From contig CAKRAT010000010.1 in the NCBI GenBank assembly GCA_934295165.1, forward strand, positions 1 to 43,308: a stretch of 43,308 bases of DNA, written 5' to 3'. Positions 16,209-25,103 of this stretch are shown here, in pieces (the stretch's first letter is position 1; each line of letters starts with the position of its first letter). The notes under the pieces were generated by a model. That model did not search any database, was not told the DNA's origin, and saw only the letters and a list, made by a program, of their open reading frames with translations. The stretch comes from an uncultured Dorea sp. GTDB lineage: Bacteria; Bacillota; Clostridia; Lachnospirales; Lachnospiraceae. The position numbers and the translations under genes are program-made.

Positions 16209-16475
16209 TTACTCCTCAAGAATTCCGGCTTCCCGCATCTTATCAATCAGTTTCCCGGTATCTTCTAAGGCTTTATCCAATTCCACTTCATAATCTTCTG
16301 TCAGTTTCTCCGCAATCTCTTCCACAGTCTTTCCTTCACTGATTCCCTGCCAGATATCCTTACCAGTACAATTTAAGTTGATCATTCCATGAAATTCCTT
16401 ACTTGCTTCCCCAATTGCAATCACAACACCTTTTCCTGCAACTTCTCTTAATACAAATCCCTCTTTAATCTTCAT
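16209..16475 (-). CDS. PqqD-family leader-binding protein (RRE domain)
   Basis: An 88-residue protein of the PqqD family: beta strands at the N-terminus (FVLREVAGKGVVIAIG), then NLNCTGKDIWQGISEGKTVEEIAEKLTEDYEV, here cited by its typical N.TG..IW and T..EIA..L.E.Y pattern, then a C-terminal helix ending in GILEE. This is the RiPP recognition element that binds leader peptides; its lasso-cluster version (B1) recognises a YxxPxL motif. Three peptides at 25.1-25.4 kb and 33.0 kb begin with YExPx(M/V). AAGGAGG precedes the start. There is no fused protease or radical-SAM domain. Confidence 0.85.
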   Translation of the reverse strand: MKIKEGFVLREVAGKGVVIAIGEASKEFHGMINLNCTGKDIWQGISEGKTVEEIAEKLTEDYEVELDKALEDTGKLIDKMREAGILEE

Positions 16476-16520
16476 TCTATGTATCCTCCTTTTTACCTGC
16501 TTTCTCTGGTCAGATTCTGT

Positions 16521-17519
16521 TTATTTATCCTTTCCTTCTTTTTTCAATTCTTCCAAATGTGCCTTCTGTTCCGTTTTGTACTGCTGATATTCTTCCTTTA
16601 ACTGCACCAGCTCTGTATTCGATGCCTGTCTGTCCGCCGCATACTCCTGATAGTTCACTATCTTTGCACCATTCTTTTCCATATCCTTCAGCTGGGATAT
16701 GAACTGACCGAACTTCTGCTGACTTAATTCCTGATTCTTATCTTGCGGTGTCTCAAGCACTTTGCCAAATGTGATTCCCATCGATCTTCCATTTGCCAAT
16801 GCCTCTTTTAACATCGTTGTTACATTGCTGTAATTCTCCTTCAGCATAATACTATCCAGTTCGTTCCAGTCACTCTTATAAGTTCCTTCCAGACCAATCT
16901 TTTTATCTTTCACAACAACCAATGCCGTAATATTATATTTTTTCAGACTTTCAACCATGCCTTTCTCATATTGATTTTCCCTGCACATAAAGACTGACGG
17001 TTGTCCAATTCCTTTTCCGGCCCATTGAGACACTGCCTGATCCAGTGCCGCTTTCCATCCAGCCAAATCATCTTTGGCTGATGCTGTAAGTCCAAATGCA
17101 TAATTCCATCCGAATGATCTCATCACATCAAATTCCTCCCGTGTCATATCCTCTGGACGATCTCCCGGTGCAATACCATCATACAATACCAATGTACCAC
17201 AAAAATCCACCTGTTTCATCTCCGGGAACACATAATCATAAATGCTGCGATCAATAGAATCTACCGTAAGCACAACATCCAGATTCCCGTAAGATTTTGC
17301 TTTTATTTTTTTCTTCCATTCCATACATTTCGTCTGATATTCCGTCCGTGCAATACCATATGCTGACATTTCCCTTTTTTCATCCGCTGACGCCACCTGC
17401 TGATCCCGTGCACGTTCTTTCTTATCACTATATACCATGAACATCAATGCAATCACTCCGATCACACACACCACAACCGCCACAATCTTCAACACATGTT
17501 CTCTGTCTTCTCTATCCAT
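16521..17519 (-). CDS. membrane-anchored NodB-fold (polysaccharide deacetylase-like) protein
   Basis: A 332-residue protein with one N-terminal helix (about 9-29), outside the cell after that. Residues ~75-290 look like the NodB fold: a first strand VVLTVDSI, the GTLVLYDG strand, MRSFGWNYAFGLTASAKDD (the place of the usual 'E..GNH' motif) and a final strand with ITFGK. The zinc triad of true deacetylases (TFDDG ... HTxxH) is not present, so deacetylase activity is unlikely; binding or scaffold roles fit better. The C-terminal ~50 residues form a Glu/Lys/Gln coiled coil. It lies between the ABC exporter and PqqD with an AAGGAG site. The fold call is by eye. Confidence 0.6.
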   Translation of the reverse strand: MDREDREHVLKIVAVVVCVIGVIALMFMVYSDKKERARDQQVASADEKREMSAYGIARTEYQTKCMEWKKKIKAKSYGNLDVVLTVDSIDRSIYDYVFPEMKQVDFCGTLVLYDGIAPGDRPEDMTREEFDVMRSFGWNYAFGLTASAKDDLAGWKAALDQAVSQWAGKGIGQPSVFMCRENQYEKGMVESLKKYNITALVVVKDKKIGLEGTYKSDWNELDSIMLKENYSNVTTMLKEALANGRSMGITFGKVLETPQDKNQELSQQKFGQFISQLKDMEKNGAKIVNYQEYAADRQASNTELVQLKEEYQQYKTEQKAHLEELKKEGKDK

Positions 17520-17625
17520 TCTTTCTCCTTAGCTTTCTTCTCTTTTCTTTCACAGTCCACATTCTCAACTTCTTCTCTGTGATATCCTTTATTATTTATT
17601 ACAATATCCCCTTCTGTACGCTTCT

Positions 17626-19308
17626 TTATTGTATAACAACAAATCTGCCATCTTCCAGCCTTACAATCTTATCTGCACTCTGGATCGTGGCATCTTTATG
17701 CGAGATACATACAATCGTTCGGTTCTTCAGTTGCTTCAGATTCCGCAGCAGTCTCTCTTCTGTATCCCCGTCCAATGCCGAAGTACATTCGTCCAGAAGC
17801 AGAACCGGCGCCTCATTTAAGATTGCACGCGCAATCGCGATCCGCTGTGCCTGCCCTTCCGAAAGGCCGATTCCACGTTCTCCGATCACGGTATCATAGC
17901 GTTCCGGAAATGTCTCAATATCCTCTGCAATACATGCAAGCTCTGCCGCACGTACTACCTCCGGCTCCTCCACATCACTATTACCAAATGTAATATTATC
18001 CCGGATCGTTCCCGAAAGAATCAGATTTCCCTGCGGAACATAAGCAAATATACTCCGCATCCCCGCACTGATTGTCTGTCTTCCTGCTGTCGTCTCTATA
18101 TACAGACTTCCCTCCTGCAGCTCCGCCAGATTCAGAAGCAGCTTAATCAGTGTACTCTTTCCTGCTCCCGACGGTCCGACTATTGCCATGAAGGTTCCTT
18201 TCTCTATCGTCAATTCTGCATGCTCCAGAACCATTTCCCCGTCCTCATATGTAAATGTACCATTTTCCAGATGTACCGCTTTCATCTCTTCATAAAAGGT
18301 CTCTACATCCGTAATTTCAGTTCCATGCGTCTCATCCGGCAGTGCTTCCAACTCCATCAGACGTTCTGCAGAAGCCGTCATACTGTAATACTCCGGCAAA
18401 AGTCCGGACATATTGCGGAACGGAGCTTTGATCTGATCAATGATCTGCAGAAATGCAGTCAGAACACCGAACGTCATCTGACCGCCCGCAATCTGCAAAG
18501 CTCCCCATACCATTGCGATGTAATATCCTCCGGTGAATAATACATATACAGCCGTATTCGCAATGTTGCTGACCGCCGTGCGCCTCTTTCGCACCTCATA
18601 ATTCTCCTGTTGATACCTGTCCAGCTGTTTCTGGATCGGACTTTCATTGGCAAATGATTTGATCACAACGATATTCTCTATACATTCCTGCAGAAACCCA
18701 CGTACTTTTCCATTCGTCCGCTGCACCTCTTTATGAAGACTTCGGAACCGCCCGCTGCAGAGCCGGCTGCTTCCGGCTACCAGAAGTCCTCCTGCTAAAA
18801 TGACCATCGTAAACTTCTTATCTACCGCAAATAATACTGCCAGACCACCCACCAATCTCGTTGCAATCGCAATAAACTGTGGGATGATCGATACAATTCC
18901 CGATACAATCACTTCGATATCACTCGTCAGACGGTTCAGGATCTCTCCGGAATGTATCAGCTTCACTTCTCCATATTGTTTTTTCAAAAGCAGACGGAAC
19001 ATCCGATGTCTCAGATTCATCTCAATCCTGGTCGACACCCGTATCCGGAGATTCGCATTGATGATATTTAGAAGCGCCTGTAATCCGATCACACCAATCA
19101 GTGCCACACAATACAGACCAATATCACCTTTATCACTTCCCGTCGCTGCATCCAGGATATGCTTTGATACCAGCGCGAGCAGGATAAAGCTTCCGGATAT
19201 CGCAGCCGAATTCAGTGCAAGAAGAAGGACTGCCCACAGATATCTCTTATTATAACGGTACAGCCACCGAAGTGTCTGCCCTTCCGTCACTCGTCTCTTA
19301 TCTTTCAT
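17626..19308 (-). CDS. ABC exporter, fused membrane and ATPase domains
   Basis: A 560-residue half-transporter. Six membrane helices occupy about residues 15-300, and the ATPase domain follows with Walker A GPSGAGKST, the signature LSEGQAQRIAIARA, Walker B VLLLDECTSALD and the switch His in CISHKD. It has no N-terminal C39 peptidase domain, so leader cleavage must be done by another protein, in this cassette probably the S26-type peptidase. Half-transporters of this kind export lasso peptides and other RiPPs. It follows the nucleotidyltransferase by 60 bp. Confidence 0.88.
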   Translation of the reverse strand: MKDKRRVTEGQTLRWLYRYNKRYLWAVLLLALNSAAISGSFILLALVSKHILDAATGSDKGDIGLYCVALIGVIGLQALLNIINANLRIRVSTRIEMNLRHRMFRLLLKKQYGEVKLIHSGEILNRLTSDIEVIVSGIVSIIPQFIAIATRLVGGLAVLFAVDKKFTMVILAGGLLVAGSSRLCSGRFRSLHKEVQRTNGKVRGFLQECIENIVVIKSFANESPIQKQLDRYQQENYEVRKRRTAVSNIANTAVYVLFTGGYYIAMVWGALQIAGGQMTFGVLTAFLQIIDQIKAPFRNMSGLLPEYYSMTASAERLMELEALPDETHGTEITDVETFYEEMKAVHLENGTFTYEDGEMVLEHAELTIEKGTFMAIVGPSGAGKSTLIKLLLNLAELQEGSLYIETTAGRQTISAGMRSIFAYVPQGNLILSGTIRDNITFGNSDVEEPEVVRAAELACIAEDIETFPERYDTVIGERGIGLSEGQAQRIAIARAILNEAPVLLLDECTSALDGDTEERLLRNLKQLKNRTIVCISHKDATIQSADKIVRLEDGRFVVIQ

Positions 19309-19368
19309 ATTCGCTTACTTTCATGCTCTATTTCTATTTTTCTTATCATTATTTTCTGCTTTCATTTC

Positions 19369-20496
19369 TTACTTCAGTCCCAAATCTTCCAACATCCGGC
19401 TCAATTCTTCCTTCTTCTTTACATCCACTGTCCGGTTCGCCGTCAATTCTGTCACACTTCTTTTCCATCTTCCGTCTATAATCATCTGAAAGAAACGCTT
19501 CCCTTCATAATATGGCTGCAGATACTTCCGTCCACGCAGTTTCGGATATGACCAGCAGAGTTTCTCATATGGCAGCCACAGACGGTTCCATATACTTTTC
19601 ACCTTACTTTCACACTGCACTTCCTGAACCAATGCCCAGTTCTCGATCGTTCCATAGACACCTGCACGGAACAGAAAATGTTCCATCTTCTGTGTCAGTT
19701 CCGTATGTTCCTGTCCTCCGAACCATACTTCCGACAGACGTTTCGCTGTCTCTTCGAACTTCTTCCTTCCGATTTGTTCTAACAGTGCTTCTCTTTTTGC
19801 CCGGTCATGTCCGACTCTGTGATTCAGGATCCACAGGTCCAGGAAAAATCGGATCCCACAGCCTCCCGTCTCAAAATGCCGGAGCATATGTTCTATATGA
19901 AAACAGTAGAATAATTCATCCGACATCGTGCAATGCATACCGTTCCATTCCACCTGCTCCCATACATGTTCCGAAAGGAACACATCCTGCACTTTGTCCC
20001 GCACCAGATTGCGGTGCAATTCCAGATGCACACATTCGTCCCGGTAAAAGCTTGCATCCTTCAGATTGCCGGATTCAAACCGGAACCTCGCCTTCTCCGT
20101 CAGTATTTTCTTCGCTCTTTCAAAATCCTTTTCCTGTATCAGAACATCGATATCGCTGCTTGTACGCATCCATGCTTCCGGATAATATCCTCTCAGTACC
20201 GAACCTTTGAGCGGAAGGTACGGAATCTCCTCCTGCCCGAACAGGTACCCGATCTCTTCCAGTGCCAGCGCCTGATGTGTGTACCGGTAAACTGCCAGAT
20301 TCTCCTGATCAGAAAATTCCTTTTCTACCGGAAGTCCCTTCTTTCGCATAGCATACGATACCAGATGCGCCAGATCCTGACGGACCGCTGTCTTATATAA
20401 CTTTTCCTGCTGTTCAGGATCCAGTTCCGGCAGAGAAATGTCTTCCCCACAGATCACAGATCTTAAACAGTCTATGATGTATTGCTCTATGTTCAT
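19369..20496 (-). CDS. nucleotidyltransferase-family protein of the PqqD cassette (NTP_transf_5 type)
   Basis: A 375-residue cytosolic protein. The core motif LPLKGSVLRGYYPEAWMRTSSDIDVLI (shortened: LKGxxL..YYP...R.SxDIDVLI), about residues 96-122, carries the two acidic metal ligands of the nucleotidyltransferase fold. This family is a frequent partner of HPr-kinase-like proteins, PqqD and ABC exporters in Firmicute RiPP clusters, where it may act on the phosphorylated peptide; its reaction is not established. First gene of the cassette, with a strong promoter at 20537-20565 and no precursor-sized frame between promoter and start. Confidence 0.8.
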   Translation of the reverse strand: MNIEQYIIDCLRSVICGEDISLPELDPEQQEKLYKTAVRQDLAHLVSYAMRKKGLPVEKEFSDQENLAVYRYTHQALALEEIGYLFGQEEIPYLPLKGSVLRGYYPEAWMRTSSDIDVLIQEKDFERAKKILTEKARFRFESGNLKDASFYRDECVHLELHRNLVRDKVQDVFLSEHVWEQVEWNGMHCTMSDELFYCFHIEHMLRHFETGGCGIRFFLDLWILNHRVGHDRAKREALLEQIGRKKFEETAKRLSEVWFGGQEHTELTQKMEHFLFRAGVYGTIENWALVQEVQCESKVKSIWNRLWLPYEKLCWSYPKLRGRKYLQPYYEGKRFFQMIIDGRWKRSVTELTANRTVDVKKKEELSRMLEDLGLK

Positions 20497-20536
20497 ATTA
20501 TATATAATACCTCTTTCTAAAAAAGCTTTACATCAA

Positions 20537-20565
20537 ATTATACTTCATATAGCGCTGTTTGTAAA
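20537..20565 (-). promoter_or_regulatory. promoter of the PqqD/ABC cassette
   Basis: TTTACA (20560-20565) and TATAAT (20537-20542) on the minus strand with 17 bases between. It lies 30 bases after the stop of the Mrr/STAND gene and about 40 bases ahead of the nucleotidyltransferase ATG, so the six-gene cassette has its own start. Confidence 0.75.
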
Positions 20566-20594
20566 ATGAAAATGAATGTCAATTCAGCAGAAAC

Positions 20595-22895
20595 TTAGCG
20601 GAAAATCTCGTCCAGGATCATTTCTGCGGCAGGATCTTCCTGCGGCAATTCACCTGTGTATGCCCTGTCTCTGTCTTTCCAGAAATTATCAATACAAGTG
20701 CCGACACCATCTATATATATGTCTACCTCTTCTATCTCTTCCCTGATTCTCTTTCCCCACGGATCCGGCAGGTCTGCTGTCATATCAAACATATCCTCCC
20801 GCGCCCTGTAAGTCAGCTCATCTTTTAGCATTTCTTCCACAGCCTGATCATCAACATCTATATCACCATCATATTCTACCAGATTCAGTTCCGCTGCTTC
20901 CTGAATGTCCGAATATCCAAGATAATCAATCGCCGGTACATTATATGCATATCCCGTCACTGCGGCAGAAAGTGCTTCTGCAATCTCCTCCCCATATTCA
21001 TCATATAGAAATCCAACATTCTGCCTTTCGACTGTCCAAATGAATGTCTTGAAATCCTCCAGTGCCATTCTTCCAAGCACTTTTTCTATCTTACTCTTGT
21101 CCAGATTCTTTCTGGTCTCATATACCTGATCGAATTGTTCCGACAAAAGCATGACAAACATCCGGCATTTTCTATTTACATAAAACAGAACTTTTTCCGC
21201 AAGATCATTCATAAAATCTCTTATCAGATTCTTATACCGTTCATGCAGCACACCATAATCACAGATTCCATTTACAACCATATTATATCTGTCTTCATTA
21301 TTTTCAAAATAGAAATCTAGAATTCTTCCCGTTTCAAGCAGGTCTTTTATCTCATCTGAAAATCCTCTTTCTATCTGTCTTGCATCTATGGCACATCTTC
21401 TAATATTCTCTCTTTCAGGCATATTCTCTTCCAGATATTCTTTCAGAAAATCATTCACCGACGGATTCAGAATCCCGATCTCTTTCTGCCTATTCCGGTC
21501 AAGCATCAGGATAAACGCGCCTTCCAGCCTGCGCAGCACGCCTTCCCACACGTCACGGCTGGTATCAATCTGTACCTCATTCTTAATACGCTCATAGAAA
21601 GCTCTCTGCAGACGTGACACCTCTATCGTCGTCTCCGTCAGAGAATAAAGTGTTGTAAGAAATATCCTGTCTTCTGGCCGGATCCGGTTCATGAATTCAT
21701 CTCTCCAGATCTCCCTCGGATTGTTCAGGCAGTCCCTGATAAACCGATAGTAGTTCTCCGGCCGGATATCTTTATAGTTCGCTTTTCTCGTCACATATTC
21801 CATGATCCGCGGCGTGTAGTTCTTATGCTGCACAATCTTGCTGTAATTCCGATCCCGGCAGATATCCCGGTAATACTCCTCCGGCACCTCTTTCGCGAAC
21901 AGATGATTCCGCAGGATTCTTCCTTTATCTACCACCGACAGTCTGTTCATATCCAATATTTTAATACGAAACCGTTCATCTTCCGCAAACTGCTTTAACT
22001 CAACCGACTGTTCTTTCGCTTCCTGAAAGATCGTCACACGTGAGTTCATGATCAGCATCTTCTGCTTATTCATTGCTATGTATTTGATCAGGCTCAAAAG
22101 TTCGCCCGGCTTTACCTCTTTCATCCGGAAATAATGCTGTCCCAGGCAGTCATCCAGAAGGATTACTTCTTTCTTATCTTTATCCGAAGACAGAGCATTC
22201 TTCAGGTCACCCAGATCACCATTCGTCGTATAACGGATCCGGTACTCATTTGCCGCAAAATAGAGCGCCAGCATTCTGGTCGTCATCGTCTTACCCGTTC
22301 CCGGCATTCCAAGAAGCAGAAGCATACGCTCCTCTTCCAGAATCTTGATGCACTCCTTATAACAGTCCGTGTCTACAAATTCTTTCTGATATTCATCCAT
22401 ATTATAAAGAAGCGATTCACAGTCTATAAAAATCTTCTGATTCAGCAATTCATTCAATACATTTGTCGAATCCAGCCAGAGCTTGTAATGCTTTCGGACA
22501 ATCTCTGCATTTTCCGCCATTTCCAGGAAATCATTAAGCTCCGAATATGCCAGAATATCCCCTGCACTCTGCATATATGGAGTGAACATTTCATATATTT
22601 CTTTTTTATTCGCTGCTGTCAGTTCCATCGAACAGCAGATGCAGTATCTGTCCGGCTTAAGCTGCTTTACTTTGTCCAGTTCATCTTTCAGTTTTCTGCG
22701 CAGGCTTGCAAAGCTTCCTTTCGTGATCCGCTTTACCTGGATAACGATATGATTCGTTACCGGATCATCCGTGATATCAATCCCGCCGTCACGTCCCTGG
22801 GCAAAGGTATGTAATTCACAGCCCAGACGTTTCTGCATGATGTCCTTGCATAGCCGTTCGAATTCGTAGTCGCTTAGGTTTGAAAAATTGTACAT
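20595..22895 (-). CDS. Mrr-type nuclease fused to a STAND-class NTPase (probable anti-phage protein)
   Basis: A 766-residue protein. Residues 1-130 are a restriction-endonuclease (Mrr) fold: YEFERLCKDIM, then the active-site pattern GRDGGID (Asp36, Asp40) and IQVKR (Gln53, Lys55), the QxK variant of PD-(D/E)xK. Residues ~185-330 are a P-loop NTPase with Walker A GMPGTGKT at 196-203 and Walker B VILLDDCLG about 50 residues later, close to the nSTAND3 type. The remaining ~430 residues are helical, the place of a sensor, and the tail is acidic. Nuclease-STAND fusions are known from AVAST-like and related defence systems, so phage sensing followed by DNA cleavage is the likely role. AAGGAG precedes the ATG. 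Confidence 0.8.
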   Translation of the reverse strand: MYNFSNLSDYEFERLCKDIMQKRLGCELHTFAQGRDGGIDITDDPVTNHIVIQVKRITKGSFASLRRKLKDELDKVKQLKPDRYCICCSMELTAANKKEIYEMFTPYMQSAGDILAYSELNDFLEMAENAEIVRKHYKLWLDSTNVLNELLNQKIFIDCESLLYNMDEYQKEFVDTDCYKECIKILEEERMLLLLGMPGTGKTMTTRMLALYFAANEYRIRYTTNGDLGDLKNALSSDKDKKEVILLDDCLGQHYFRMKEVKPGELLSLIKYIAMNKQKMLIMNSRVTIFQEAKEQSVELKQFAEDERFRIKILDMNRLSVVDKGRILRNHLFAKEVPEEYYRDICRDRNYSKIVQHKNYTPRIMEYVTRKANYKDIRPENYYRFIRDCLNNPREIWRDEFMNRIRPEDRIFLTTLYSLTETTIEVSRLQRAFYERIKNEVQIDTSRDVWEGVLRRLEGAFILMLDRNRQKEIGILNPSVNDFLKEYLEENMPERENIRRCAIDARQIERGFSDEIKDLLETGRILDFYFENNEDRYNMVVNGICDYGVLHERYKNLIRDFMNDLAEKVLFYVNRKCRMFVMLLSEQFDQVYETRKNLDKSKIEKVLGRMALEDFKTFIWTVERQNVGFLYDEYGEEIAEALSAAVTGYAYNVPAIDYLGYSDIQEAAELNLVEYDGDIDVDDQAVEEMLKDELTYRAREDMFDMTADLPDPWGKRIREEIEEVDIYIDGVGTCIDNFWKDRDRAYTGELPQEDPAAEMILDEIFR

Positions 22896-22959
22896 TTGTG
22901 GCTCCTTGGTTGGGTTTTAATTATTATAGTCTTTCTATTCAAATATCTGACCTTAAGAT

Positions 22960-23607
22960 CTAGATTAATGAACTCTTTATCCGTTTCATTTTCTCACCAA
23001 GTTCTTTCTCCAGCATATTACTTTTGAAAAATATTTCATAGGCTTTACTTTGACTACTATATAATTTATCCTTTAACCGATCTAAATCTTTTATATTTTT
23101 ATTTCCATTCATTTTACAGACATTAATACCTTGAGGGATTTCCTGGATATCACTATCTATGATATCTTTTAATTCTTCGACTTTCGAAAAAGTCTCTGAA
23201 TCCAAAACCGACTGGACATCAGACTTTGTTTTTCCAATTTTCGTATATACATTAAGGTAACCATTCCACGTATCCTCAATATATTTTAAATACGTCTCAT
23301 AATCTTTTCCGTTTATTTTTCCGTGATAAGTATTATGATATAAAGTTGAATGTAACTGCATCATATCTAATAAACACCCATTAAATTTATGCAGCGTGTC
23401 ATATTTTTCTTCTATATCTGCAGATTCTCTGCTTTTTATACCAGTTATCATAGCTAATATAGTTCCTGACATAATTCCCGTTGCAATTCCCTGTAATATA
23501 CCTGTGGCTTCTTCTATGCCTCCCGGACAGCATGAAATAAATAAAAGGATAATAGAAATAAGAATTAGTAATATTGCAACCTTTTCGTGTTTGAATAAGT
23601 TTTTCAT
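22960..23607 (-). CDS. two-TM membrane protein of unknown function
   Basis: A 215-residue protein counted from ATG 23607, which has AAGGAG 9 bases before it; the frame is open 12 codons further upstream but without a ribosome site. Two adjacent hydrophobic segments (about 8-27 and 33-53) are followed by a ~160-residue, mostly helical and charged cytoplasmic domain. No family recognised. It lies directly upstream of the Mrr/STAND gene on the same strand (64 bp gap) and could be co-transcribed with it, perhaps as a membrane partner of a defence unit. Confidence 0.65.
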   Translation of the reverse strand: MKNLFKHEKVAILLILISIILLFISCCPGGIEEATGILQGIATGIMSGTILAMITGIKSRESADIEEKYDTLHKFNGCLLDMMQLHSTLYHNTYHGKINGKDYETYLKYIEDTWNGYLNVYTKIGKTKSDVQSVLDSETFSKVEELKDIIDSDIQEIPQGINVCKMNGNKNIKDLDRLKDKLYSSQSKAYEIFFKSNMLEKELGEKMKRIKSSLI

Positions 23608-23673
23608 TGTTGAGTGCTCCTTAAACGTTTTCTCTTTTAACATTATATTGTATTTTGGGAGTAAATGAAAATG

Positions 23674-23717
23674 ATAAATAAAAGAAGAACGCTAGCCGAT
23701 ATTCAAAACTAACGTTC
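23674..23717 (-). terminator. intrinsic terminator of the interrupted gene
   Basis: GAACGCTAG (23687-23695) pairs with CTAACGTTC (23709-23717) with one G-T pair, and a T-rich tract follows on the minus strand. Confidence 0.65.
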
Positions 23718-23829
23718 CTTTATAAAAATATTGCGATCATATAACTGATAGCCTAATAATAGTATCTCATATTTCTAACAGCACCACTGTTCAGTTACAA
23801 CGCCTAACGCCTTCATTTTCTGAATCTTA

Positions 23830-24417
23830 TTATTCACTTTCTTTAATGTACTTCTTTTCTTTCGGCGAAGGATTCCAAATCAAAGGCTCCAATTTTTCAG
23901 CCAACTCAATTTCCTTTTTCTGATACTTTGAAATAATTGAAATATCTTCTTCACAATATTCTTCTTTATCTAATATCGCAATTGCAAAAAACGGACATTT
24001 CTCACGTAGTTTTGCATATTTTTGACAAACAGTATCTCTCCCTATTTCAACTTCCATAATAGCCCCATAATAATAACTTTTCCACTCTTTTACATCTATC
24101 TGAGGATCAAACGGTATCATTCTTCTAAAATCCGTTTTTATTTCACTTCTTATATCACTATTTTCAGCAAAAATACTTGCTAATTGTATCGGAAGCCAGT
24201 TTTTATTATCTTTACTTCCTAATAACACCCACAATCGCTTATCTATACATTCATCATCAATGTTTTCAAATAACGCCTTTAATTCATTTGAACCTCGATC
24301 AACATATGTTGCATCAATATTTCCTATAATTTTTAATCCTATTTCTTCAATATCTTTCTGCTACAACAATTTTTCATTCAATCCAAATGGGAATTCTTTA
24401 TCTAATAAATAATTCAT
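23830..24417 (-). pseudogene. unknown gene interrupted by an in-frame TAG at codon 19
   Basis: From ATG 24417, which has a strong AAAGGAAG site, the frame reads 18 codons (MNYLLDKEFPFGLNEKLL), meets TAG at 24361-24363, and then continues open for 176 more codons to 23830. The part after the stop looks coding throughout: mixed charged residues, KRLWVLLGSKDNKNWLPIQL, WKSYYYGAIMEVE, ending in KYIKESE. No good ribosome site lies just after the TAG, so the long part is probably not made unless the stop is read through or a TTG/ATT is used. The full 195-residue product has no recognised family. Imperfect 16-base direct repeats flank it (23790-23805, 24443-24458). It is either a decayed gene or a sequencing error. 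Confidence 0.6.
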
Positions 24418-24489
24418 ATGAAACTTCCTTTCATTTTTACATTTCAGTTACAACACCTGATATCTTTCACCTTATAATTAACTTAATCT

Positions 24490-24522
24490 AAAAGGATGAG
24501 CGTTTTTTCGCCCATCCTTTTT
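24490..24522 (-). terminator. intrinsic terminator of surface locus A
   Basis: On the minus strand AAAAAGGATGGGCG pairs with CGCTCATCCTTTT (one wobble) around an AAAAAA loop, just after the last gene of locus A. The symmetric A/T runs make it bidirectional. Confidence 0.8.
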
Positions 24523-24566
24523 GCACCTTCTATTATTTCTGGCAACAATTCTTTAAGAATTTTCTT

Positions 24567-25103
24567 TTAAAATGGCATTCCCCATTCTCTTTTTTCTTCA
24601 TCAGATGTATTATCCTGATTATCCTTGTCCGTATTGTCTTTGTCACCATTGTCTTTATTTGTATTATCTTTATCGATATTACTAGTATTATCATTACTAC
24701 TATTCTTATCATTTGTAGTATTTTTGTTTCCAGATTCACCCGACGTTGAATTATTTGATATTGCCTTGTTATTCTTTTCATTCTGTTTTGTTTCATCAGA
24801 TTGAATATTCAAGGTGTTCTTTTCTTTATTCGTCGTTTTTTTATCTATTTGTGACTGTGCATTCTTTGTTCCTACTTTTTTCTTAGCATTCTTGTCTTTG
24901 GCATTTGCCTCTGAATCAGAAAATTCAGAAGAATCTTTTTCTTTTCCAGATTCTTCTACCACTAATTCAGTAGGCTTTTTCTCTGTTTTAACTTTTTTTA
25001 CAGAATCACCTGTAGCAGAAAAGAGTCGAAATCCCAATGTCACTCCCACTATAATTACCAGACCTGTAATACAAGCTATAAGAATATTCTTCTTATTTTT
25101 CAT
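24567..25103 (-). CDS. single-span protein with low-complexity extracellular stretch (locus A)
   Basis: A 178-residue protein: basic MKNKKN, one helix (about 7-25), then ~150 residues dominated by Lys, Asn, Asp, Ser, Thr and Glu with no fold, in which DKDNTDKDN-like units repeat. Just after the helix is PTELVVEESG, and the last residues are REWGMPF. The latter matches GEWGRPF in the peptide encoded immediately upstream, whose stop codon overlaps this ATG by 4 bp (ATGA); the two are translationally coupled. A protein of the same plan sits in the same place in locus B (32505-32975). It may be a membrane-tethered counterpart of the peptide, a wall-spanning stalk or a receptor. Unknown family. 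Confidence 0.7.
   Translation of the reverse strand: MKNKKNILIACITGLVIIVGVTLGFRLFSATGDSVKKVKTEKKPTELVVEESGKEKDSSEFSDSEANAKDKNAKKKVGTKNAQSQIDKKTTNKEKNTLNIQSDETKQNEKNNKAISNNSTSGESGNKNTTNDKNSSNDNTSNIDKDNTNKDNGDKDNTDKDNQDNTSDEEKREWGMPF

Noticed and set aside
14934..20496. A complete lasso-peptide biosynthesis cluster
   Set aside because: No asparagine-synthetase-like cyclase and no transglutaminase-like B2 protease are found in the window, and no precursor lies beside the cassette. Only the resemblance of accessory genes and of the leader motif is claimed.
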